A stretch of DNA of 64,000 bases, from contig CAUEEP010000752.1 of NCBI GenBank assembly GCA_958450365.1, positions 496,001 to 560,000 of the forward strand, read 5' to 3'. The translations under genes and the position numbers were made by a program. The stretch comes from Mesorhabditis belari. Taxonomy: Eukaryota > Nematoda > Chromadorea > Rhabditida > Rhabditidae. Of the stretch, positions 55,801-64,000 are shown in pieces; positions within the stretch are counted from its first letter, which is position 1; every line of letters begins with the position of its first letter. The notes below the pieces were generated by a model that saw only the letters and a list, made by a program, of their open reading frames with translations, did not search any database and was not told where the DNA came from.

Positions 55801-58800
55801 TTTAGTGCGGCTTCTTATTCTTCTATTTTAGTGCGGCTTCTATTAGAGGCAATACGTTAACCATAATTTTCCGACACCCTTTCATCTTTCATTGAACTGT
55901 ATGCATATTTTAGAGCAATCACTTCAACGTGGATCTCGAGAAAGCGTTGGAGATTGCGAAAAGAGAGGCTGAAGGTAAGGAGGACAATTAAATTTAGCAA
56001 AAAAAACTCAAAAATCCTGGAAAGATTTTATGTGCAATTGTGAAATAAAATTGAAATTCAGACTTGCGATTGCAAAAACGAGAAGTGGAGACGTCGAAGA
56101 TGGAGTTGATGCAGACGAAGATCCACGAGGATAGCCACAGGTTTGGGACAAAAGAAAGAACAAAAAAAGCTATTTATTTAAGAAAAATTCAACTTTTGCA
56201 AGAAAATCAGTACTCTTTTAGTGTCAAACAAGTTCTCGATCTGACAAACGAGCTCTCGCAGACGAGCCTACAAATCGATATGCTCAAGGCGTCGCTGGCT
56301 TCTGTAAAAGTGAGAAAAAAGCAATTTGAAATAATAATATTAAACCGTTTCTTAATAACCGTTTCTTTAATATTAAACCGTTTCACTTTCAGGCTCAACG
56401 CGACTCACTCGCCTCGGAGACTCAAGTGCTTTCAGAAAAGCTAACCCTCGCTCAAGAAGAGCACACAAAATATATTGTTAGGGAAATTCGTCAGTCAGTG
56501 ATACAAAATTTTTAGGCTAAAACGAAATTGATGTACAATGATACGTGGAAAAACCGAATTCCCTCCACTTACGACAATTTGAACCAAGAAATCGGGGTGC
56601 TGAAACAAGAATTGCAAGGAAAAGATGTGGAAATCGAGAGGATACAGTGAGTATGGAGAATTTCTTGAAATAGGACCAATTCTAGTATCATCATGTCACT
56701 AGAAATCATGGTATTACAGAAACGAGGCAACAATGCGTGCCGAAGAATCAATGAGATGGAGCGAGAAGGTGAGCCGAGCCGAGCGAGAGGCCGAGAAATG
56801 GAAAGCTGAAGGTTTGCCTCAATTTTGTCATTCCCTCTGAAACTCATTGTCAGTATTATGAGAAAATTTTAGCTGAAGCCAATATTTCCTCGTTGACTCG
56901 AGCTATGGACGATTTGCGAGAATTGCGCTCAAGATATGAGACTGCGTTGAGCGATGAACAGAACAGAGGAGCCCAGGCATTGGAGAGGCAAAAAAAGGGA
57001 TCACGAGGGAGTACTTGACAAGGTTTGAAAAGTGAATTGTGACAGTAGGATTTAGCTTTTTAATCTTTCCCGTAAATATTCTAATTGAAGCGCCTATAGG
57101 AGCGTCGCGTAGTCAATCGCTCATCTCTCGGCGTTTACCGTTTACACTCAAAGAACCGCTCATATCTTGGCGTCCAGACATTTGTTTCTGCGCGCTTGGG
57201 TATCAAATTAAAATAGAGAGGATGAGTGATTTTTTGTGATATAACACATAGCATTAACACATAACATTTTAGCATTAATCAGCCCTTAGAAAAAGTGATA
57301 AAAAATCTACTTTTTTGCCACTTTTCAATCATTTTTTTCTAAGCGCTGGTTAATGCTAAAAATATGTGTTATATCTTAAAGAATCACCCATTCTCTCTAC
57401 TTTAATTTGATACCAAAGCGCTCAGAAACAAACGTACTGGTGTCGAGATATGAGCGGTTCTTTGAGTGTAAACCTAGACTACGTAGAGAGAATGGGTGAT
57501 TCTTTTCTAAGCACTGGTTAATGTTAGAAATCTGTATGATATCTCAAAAAAAACACCCATTCTCTCTACTTTAATTTGATACCAAAGCGCTCAGAAACAA
57601 ACGTACTGGTGTCGAGATATGAGCGTTTGTTCGAGAGTAAAGTTAGACTACACAACGCTCCCATAGGGGACTCTTCTATTAGAATATTTACGTCTATCTT
57701 ATCCTCGTAAAAATGCAGTAGCAATCATTTCCATAAGACCTCCAATGCTTGGGTGTCAAATGATAGTCCTTGAAATCGTTTTTGGTACCAAAATTGTAGC
57801 TGGTAAAAATCTAGGGGTGGAGAAAAAATGATTTCCTAAAAAGAAGTTAGAATACGCGATGCTCCTATAGACGGGGCTTCAATTAGAGTATTTGCGGTAT
57901 ATAGTCGAATTTGTAAGTGTAATAATATTTAGATAATTTCCGACCGAAAACTCGACTCATCACGTTTCGAGCAAGTCGAGCACAAGCTGAAGTCAGAAAT
58001 CGATGGTTTACGGCGAGAAAGAGATGAATTACAAAAACAACTTGACAATGTAAATGTAAGTTTTGTAAAAGTAGTATTTGGCAGTTGTTTTGACTAATTG
58101 AAAGACTGTTTTTTAGAAAATGATGCCAACGAGTTCAACGCCAGCACCAAGTACACCAAGTATGCAAAATCGGAGTGTCGAAAAGGAACCAGTACATCAA
58201 ACCTAGTGAGTTCAAGCAAAATACAACTACAACCAAGAAAAAGCTACTATGGATAAGAAAGATACAAGATTACGGTAGCTTTTCTAGGGTGCACCTTGTA
58301 GAAATCGAGATTTACTGTCTTTTTAGCTCCTCAAGAAGTATTGGTTCACCGACATTCGCCGGATCCGAACCAATTCCCGAGGCTTCTCTACACGATGTTC
58401 TCTTTGGTGATCACATGAATGACACAATTGAGGGATCGATTTACGGAGGAGACGAGTACCCGATTGCCACCGTTTCACAACTAAAAGAAACACTCAAAGT
58501 GGCAGAGCAACAAGTTAGTTAAGAGTTTTATCAACAAGTTTAAAACATTCACGACAAGGTTTTTTGATTTTTGTGTAACTTATTTCACTTTCAGCTCGTC
58601 TAAAAACGTTCACAGGCAATCGATTTACATGAGTTAAAGCTCAAAATGAAGAGAAAGGTTTGAGGATCATTTATCTGAAGACAGATTAAAGAAATATTGA
58701 GTTTGAAGAAAGTTATGAACCTTTGAATGTTGATTAATTCACCAGTGATTTTGCTAATGCTTTCTTTTGCTTCTTATGCTAAAACATTTCTGCTAAAACA

Positions 58801-59817
58801 TTCTAAACTTTCTTCAAATTCAATATTTCTTTAATTTGTTTTCAGATAAATGATCTGGGAACAATTCTCTTCATTTTGACCCCTAACTTAAGTAAATCGG
58901 TTGCCTGTGAGCGTTTTTAGAGGAGCTGAAAGGGAAATGACTTACGCAAAAATCAAAAAGAACCTTGTCTTATAGTATTAAGAACTTTCTAGAACACTAC
59001 CCTGCGAGAATTGTTGGCTGAGAGTGAAGGAAACAATGAATTATTCGCTGATCAGGTTTGTGAAGTAACAGGACTCATCAGTTAGATCTGATTGGGGAAG
59101 ATCTGATTGATCTGATTGATCATCGATTAGATCTGATTGATCTGATTGATCATCGGTTAGATCTGATTGATCAAATTTACTACAAATCTGCCGAGCCTGC
59201 CGATACTTTTAGGTTTCTCTGTTGAAAGAAGAAATTCGTCGAACTCAAAGAAATAACGAGCGCGAGAATCACATCAACAACACCGAGTATATCAAGAACA
59301 TCATTTTCCAGGTTAGTAAATGGACAAACAAGTAACTTTAAAACTTTGGCAGTAAGATTTAGGCTTTAAAATACGATCAAAATCTATTTACCTATGTATT
59401 TCAGTTTATGAGACCCGAGAAAGTGAGCGGAGAGCGTAGACAATTGCTGCAAATTCTCCGAACAATGCTTCAACTCAACGATGAAGAGTACAAAGTCATG
59501 TTTGATATGACTACTGAAGCAGGTAAGATCAAAGTAAAACCTCAAAAGATTATCAAGACAAATTTTGCTACGTTTTCAATATAAATTTGTTTCAAACAAA
59601 ACCAGATCAAACCTTTAGTGTTCTGAAAAGAATTAGTGAAACAGAAGTGGTGCGTTTCTGTTTTTGAGCACGAAGTACATACGTTCTCAACGCTGTTAAT
59701 AGATTGATCAATCTTTGAAGCTTATAAAATTTATATCTTTTAGCCCCATTAGACTCTCCGTCGACTTCCGGAGTCTCGAGTCTCTCTTCGTTCTTTCACC
59801 GCTGGAACGGACTTTAA
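52885..59817 (+). CDS. GRIP-domain golgin (GCC2/GCC185-like), 18 exons
   Basis: Trans-Golgi coiled-coil tether recruited by Arl GTPases through a C-terminal GRIP domain. Exons: 52885-52998, 53636-53725, 53955-54083, 54155-54268, 55914-55974, 56062-56140, 56222-56309, 56393-56476, 56516-56646, 56720-56811, 56873-57022, 57933-58055, 58117-58205, 58327-58513, 58993-59055, 59213-59311, 59405-59522, 59744-59817; about 627 residues. Residues 1 to about 400 are heptad-rich (VLKKTLEQQKHLKEQLAQAT, KAEYEAKLSREKGL, DLRELRSRYE, LRRERDELQKQLDNV). A Ser/Pro/Thr linker follows (STPAPSTPS). The GRIP domain is NTEYIKNIIFQF...RRQLLQILRTMLQLNDEEY, with the invariant Tyr, and ends with SGVSSLSSFFHRWNGL. Exon 56873-57022 needs one A fewer in an A7 run. 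Introns host a SINE, a transposase relic and palindromes. Confidence 0.85.
53090..53480. repeat. degenerate minisatellite (aaaccaatactaaacggata type)
   Basis: About 12 diverged units of 16-20 bp combining actaatactaaac and cttcaacgagctaaac, with a higher-order period near 110 bp. In the first golgin intron. Confidence 0.85.
53783..53935 (-). mobile_element. tRNA-derived SINE, copy 2
   Basis: Minus strand: head TGGTCGACAAGTTCCCTG ... GGTCAAGGGTTCAATCCC, body GGCTAGATTATTAG..., CCTATATTTAGGGCTTAGGG, TTGTGTATTGTTTGTATCAC, then the tttgtgtgaataaacg tail. Same architecture as 27836-28012 with roughly 80-85% identity by eye. In the golgin intron before exon 53955. Confidence 0.75.
54300..55385 (-). 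pseudogene. Tc1/mariner-superfamily transposase, degraded (maT-like?)
   Basis: Read from 55382 down: MKSKKELYPAIITLHQQGKT, then a helix-turn-helix with stops, KRNGLQ, a middle region with several breaks, and finally 54654-54301 with QKGDSPSHKA, WPSNSPELNPI and SKVFAKAHKSIDSLKRDLIK. The second catalytic Asp (QQDxAPxH-type) has become Gly and the usual Asp in SPDLNP is Glu. At least three frame breaks. It sits in the intron after golgin exon 4. Confidence 0.7.
57071..57712. mobile_element. complex fold-back element, family A variant
   Basis: Outer ends cgtaaatattctaattgaag and cttctattagaatatttacg. Inside, gatatgagcggttctttgag-type and gaaacaaacgtactggtgtc blocks occur three times in both orientations. 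A shorter relative lies at 57835-57897. In the golgin intron before exon 57933. Confidence 0.8.
58552..58977. mobile_element. palindrome in a golgin intron
   Basis: Arms: acaaggttttttgatttttg / aaaaatcaaaaagaaccttgt, agctcgtctaaaaacg / cgtttttagaggagct, caggcaatcgattta / taaatcggttgcctg. Central region about 120 bp. It begins 39 bases after exon 58327-58513 and ends 16 bases before the next exon. Confidence 0.85.
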
Positions 59818-60297
59818 AATAAGGTTCATGGCCTTTATGTTTATAACTACTTTATGATATTTTCTCATAATTTCAACTACCACTCTTCAAACTTTAGGCG
59901 CAAGTGTAATACTCTTAATCCTGTGATAAACCGCTGTGACAATTTCCCATCAGTTTCGCTTGTTTTTTGATTTGCTTTTCAACAAATTTGGTGTGATATG
60001 CGGGCTTCTTTTTAATAAATTGTGCATGTTCAATTAAAAAGAACATTAAAATCAATATCATCAAACAAACTACAGTAAGCTATAGGGATGTATGCAACTT
60101 TTTTTGGGCAAGTTAATCGAAGTTCAGTAGTTCAGTGGAATTCAGTGTTCATAAATCAAAACCTTGAAAAAAGCATCACAGTTTAAAACCATTATCCCAC
60201 AATTCATTTACACTTTTCTAAAAAAGATCCCATATTTTTATTGTTCCGTAGAGTGAAGACGAAGAAATTGATGTGAAATGTTGTCCGGAAATTTCCC

Positions 60298-62886
60298 TCA
60301 AATCCTCACCAAATCGATCACCGGCATTCGCATTGGTATCTGAAGTGGAAAAATAAAAAAGAAAAAATAGCATGAACGGAAATTCTTATCCAAAATTCTC
60401 ACCTCAAAAAGCGTGTCTTCCTCGGGATCAAATGGCGCGTTGCGAGCGCGATGCCTAAATTTAAAAAGCATTTTTCATACAGTATAAGAGTAACTAATAA
60501 CTATTCTAAACTATTCATCTGCCGGAAACCAATCAACTACGTACTGATTAAAAACTCAAATCTTTACTCACCTTGCATCCACTCGTTCCTTAATGTTTTG
60601 CTCAAGACGGAATCGGTCGGCCGCCTCATCGGGTGACTCGCGGGGAATCAGATCTAAATGTAACCAAGATTTGCAACTTTTAACTAAAAAATACCATCAT
60701 CAACTGGTTTAAATCCTGGAAGAACTATTGGCATTTGGGCCGCATGGTGCATATTGGCTTGGCTGCGGTTACGACGCATGTCTTCTAAAGAGAACTGAGT
60801 AAAATTATCGTATTTATCGTATCGTATTCCAATTGAAGAGCCTCCTTTAGACGAAATTTTTCATTATTTTCAGATTTTTCAACTCTCGGATAGCAAGATA
60901 CCAACTATTTAAAGACTTCCAAAGATTTTAAATAATAGTTATAGACTAAAGCTTAATGACGTCAAAAACCGGATGAAAATCCAACAAAAATACCCATTTT
61001 TGGGCTCTTGAAAATTTGGGTTTGCTGTAACTAGAGCACGAAAAAGAATTTTAGAGGGACATTGAAAAATAGAAAAGCCGGCTCTTCTATTAGAATATTT
61101 ACGGTAAATCTGAAAAATCTAACCTCTGTGCTCTTTCTCTCGTGGTGGAGTCGATTGAGGACGAGGAGTGCGTTGAAGCTCTCGCTGTGGTGATCCGTCG
61201 GCTTGTACTAAACGTAAAAAAATTGGACGTATAAACTAAAATGGAATGCTAAAACCCTTTGCAATCCGACCTTTTACTTTGGTGTTATTTTAAAACTCAC
61301 ATTCCTCCTTATTGGTGCGAGGTGAATGTTTAACGAATGCACTTGGTTGTGGCACTTGCAAAGGACGATCCCTTTCACGAGCTTTTGGTGGCGGTGATGC
61401 TCTCTCGTCAACCTATAAATAAAAAAATATTGCACACGGGAAAATAGTAAAACTTATCTTCTAACTCATTAATGTAGTTTAGATAAATAACTTACTGTTT
61501 TCAAGGTAGAGTGAACCGGGGCGGGCTTGTTAACAACGTGCTGAATTGCTTGGATGGGCTTTTGCTCTTGGTGCTTCGAGACCAGGCTCACTGACATCTA
61601 AAGCAGACAAGTTATGTAAAATCTATTAAAGTAAAATATAAGCCTCGAGAATTGGAACAACTTACAACGTGCTTCTTTGAGTCGTCTTGTACAATAACTT
61701 TCTCCAGTTTAGGCATGCTTCTCGAGATGTCGACCTTTTCCCGTTCCCTGTGCTTCTTTTCTGAACGATTGAAACTGGTGCTCCTCTTTGAAACCGTTGA
61801 CTTTGGTGCAATTCTAAAGGAAATTATATAATTCACATTAAAACCAATATGAATTGCGTAAAAGCTGCTAAAAAGTCTAAACAACTACCGAGGATGTGCG
61901 GCAATCTTGACATCTTTGCGTGGCTTGCTAATGCTTTGCGTTCGATCCATTGAAGGCAGCCTAAAAAGAAGATGCTAACAAAGAATAAAATGGAATTTTA
62001 AGGCATCTAAAACACGACCAAATTCTTACCGTGGTGGAACGTAGACTTGTTGTGGTCGTTGAGTGGCTGGACGTGGATCCGTCTTCTTCTGCTCTTTTTT
62101 TTCCTCTTCTTCTCGATGATGTGAATGATGAGATTCTTGCTTGAAGCTCTCGGTCCTTTTCATTTCGATCACTGTTTTCACATTCAACGTTTCCCCCGGT
62201 GCATTCTAAAGATCAAAAAGGTGTTATAGTAGTTGGGGGGAATTTTTTCTCCAAATGAGCTGATTTTTTGCACCCAGGGTTTTTTGACTATGCTGAATCG
62301 ATTGGTGATGATTTCACACAACATTTAACAACGTTTATAACAAATAGCAACAAAAATAACAACAACAAAATGTCAACAAGTTACCAACGAGGACATGACT
62401 CAAGACAAGGGGTACTTTTTGGTCACTTTATCCCAGAATAAGCCTGAGTACATTAGGTTTCCAGTACATTTGATATAAACGCTGTTAAAACTTGCAAAAT
62501 CTTGTTGTGTGAAACCATCACTAATCGATTCAGCATAGTCAAAAACCCCTGGGCGCAAATAATCAGCTCATTTGGCGAACCCCCCCCCCCCAACTACTAT
62601 AGCACCAATTAAAAAGTTAATTTGGTTTTGACATATCTATTCTATAATATTTAGCTTTAAATTATTCATCATACTATAAAAATTAGCTCAAGAAATGAGC
62701 TGATTAGAAGCTTTTAAGTAAACGATTAACCTGGAGTAAACTTGGTGTAAAAGTTAGAAAATGAATACAAAATGGGCTCAACTTTCCTTAAACTGCAACA
62801 ACAAAACATTTCCAAAAACCACTAACCGCTTTATTCGTTTCCGGTTCCCGCTGAAGGCGTTGCTTTTTCGAAAGAGTACATCCCAT
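60298..62886 (-). CDS. unrecognised basic low-complexity protein with MGC start
   Basis: Exons: 62827-62899 (ATG at 62886), 62030-62205, 61889-61960, 61666-61813, 61496-61597, 61301-61412, 61124-61207, 60695-60784, 60572-60653, 60403-60454, 60298-60339; most joins were phase-checked. About 320 residues. It starts MGCTLSKKQRLQREPETNKA: Gly-2 with Ser-6 fits N-myristoylation and Cys-3 could be palmitoylated, suggesting membrane anchoring. The rest is Lys/Arg/Pro/Ser-rich and probably disordered: HHSHHREEEEKKEQKKTDPR, SMDRTQSISKPRKDVK, NRSEKKHREREKVDI, RELQRTPRPQSTPPREKEHR, RESPDEAADRFRLEQNIKER. No known domain seen. An upstream exon, 62986-63042, encodes MHLILLLQPLLAGSEASNQ, but its phase would give a stop in the next exon, so I treat it as 5' UTR. 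Convergent with the golgin, 480 bases apart. Confidence 0.65.
62226..62604. mobile_element. 379-bp palindrome
   Basis: Ends atagtagttggggggaattt / cccccccccaactactatag; arms contain gactatgctgaatcgattgg and complement; core is acaacaaaaataacaaca-rich. It fills most of the first intron of the 60.3-62.9 kb gene. Confidence 0.85.
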
Positions 62887-63042
62887 TGATTCTATCGGTC
62901 TAAAAAACAGAAACATTTACAACTTACGAACAACGAAATGGTTAACATCTTAACTTTTAAATAAAGAAAGCTAAAAAAAACTTGCCTGATTAGAAGCTTC
63001 AGAACCCGCCAATAAGGGTTGTAGTAAAAGTATGAGATGCAT

Positions 63043-64000
63043 TTTGCGAGTGACGGCGGTTTATAAATGAAATGTTAAATGTAATTTTGTAGTTTGTATG
63101 TAAATTCGGAAACTGCAGTTTTAAATGCAAAATGATTTCCATTCGATGAAATAAACTAAAAGTTACGTAAAGTAAAATTCAGTATTTTGGTTTAAATCTC
63201 CGCTTTCAAGATTTTGAAACGGAAATTGCCTCAAGTGTTAAGTGGCAACAGTCTCGGGGGATATCACCGCAAGCAATGGGCTCACTTCGATCAGATTATC
63301 ATCCCTATCACTTATCTTTCCCCACACAGTTCACATCTGCCTACCTTGTGGTGGCTCGTGTCCTCTACTTCCCTCTCAATTTCCCCCTACCGGATATCCC
63401 TCGATCATCACTCGCGGGCTCCAAACATATGTCAAATTGGTGTCAAAACACCCAATGGCTAATTGACATCCGTCTCAACAAGGTGAGACACCAAAAAGAA
63501 AACTATTGTTGGTTTGAACGCTATTACAAGTTTATCGGATATCATCTCAATTGTGATTGTTTGAGTTAATCGACTATTTCTAGGCAAACACTTATCTTTC
63601 CCTTGTCTTCTTATTTTTAAGAAATAAAGAACTGTAGAGATAATCCAAACCATTCAATCCAATTCATCCAATTCACCAATATAAATAACGCCGTTCGTCT
63701 GTCCGTCTGTCTGTCCGAGGCTTTTATTCGAGGAATTGAGCTAAGGAGCTGAAAACTCCCATTTTAGGGTAGAAAATTCGCTAATTCCGAATCTAAAGTC
63801 TGTAAAAAACGTCATTTCCCGCCGAGTTGTTCGACTTTAAAATTTACAACAACCGCCCAATTCGCATTTCACGCTAAATTTTTATTTTAAGAGAGGGAAT
63901 TTAAGAGAATTTTTAAGAGAGGGAATTTAATGCAAATTTTAGCAAAACAGCTAGTGCATTTACACTTTATTCAGAAACTGAAACAAAGTGCGCAAAGATT
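63043..64000. other. no gene identified; short tetranucleotide-like repeat
   Basis: Overlapping frames at 63214-63569 have no splice or homology support. A cgtctgtccgtctgtctgtc tract lies at 63696-63716 and a gagagggaatttaa repeat at 63890-63930. The promoter of the 60.3-62.9 kb gene should lie just upstream of 63042. Confidence 0.4.

Overview
The window looks like nuclear DNA of a nematode. It is AT-rich, and its genes have many introns, often only 35-60 bases long, that end in a TTTCAG-type acceptor. It contains interstitial (TTAGGC)n, the nematode telomere unit, and many fold-back and Tc1/mariner elements. No bacterial operon, CRISPR or phage features are present. I spliced the genes by hand from reading frame, splice signals and phase, so exon edges are proposals; those carried by all three receptor genes are the firmest.

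Layout. 0.3-2.6 kb (-): exons of an ionotropic-glutamate-receptor-like ligand-binding protein. 3.7-4.6 kb (-), perhaps to 6.2 kb: an unrecognised gene. 6.3-13.5 kb (+): a 15-exon SLC18 vesicular amine transporter (VMAT-like). 13.5-41.5 kb (-): three tandem paralogous Cys-loop ligand-gated ion channel genes (LGIC-A, -B, -C), each with about 14 exons of nearly identical length, whose introns are swollen by transposons, fold-back elements and minisatellites. 42.6-43.1 kb: an 18-bp minisatellite. 43.95-44.70 kb: five tRNA-Thr genes in a palindrome covering anticodons AGT, CGT and TGT. 47.2-48.1 kb (+): a mariner relic and the last three exons of a GPCR. 48.2-52.4 kb: repeats, a 5'-truncated LINE, mariner 3' ends and a broken inverted copy of the golgin first exon. 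52.9-59.8 kb (+): an 18-exon GRIP-domain golgin (GCC2/GCC185-like). 60.3-62.9 kb (-): an unrecognised basic, low-complexity protein with an MGC lipidation-type start. 63-64 kb: nothing firmly coding.

How it fits together. The amine transporter and the receptor cluster suggest a neuronal neighbourhood. The transporter stop and the LGIC-A stop are only 47 bases apart and convergent. Whether the receptors respond to an amine cannot be read from the sequence: they have the Cys-loop and cation-channel-like M2, but no vicinal cysteine pair.

Quality note. Both the transporter and the golgin need one base removed from a homopolymer (T5 near 12640, A7 at 56990-56996) to stay in frame. Otherwise both look intact, which suggests residual assembly errors rather than two pseudogenes.
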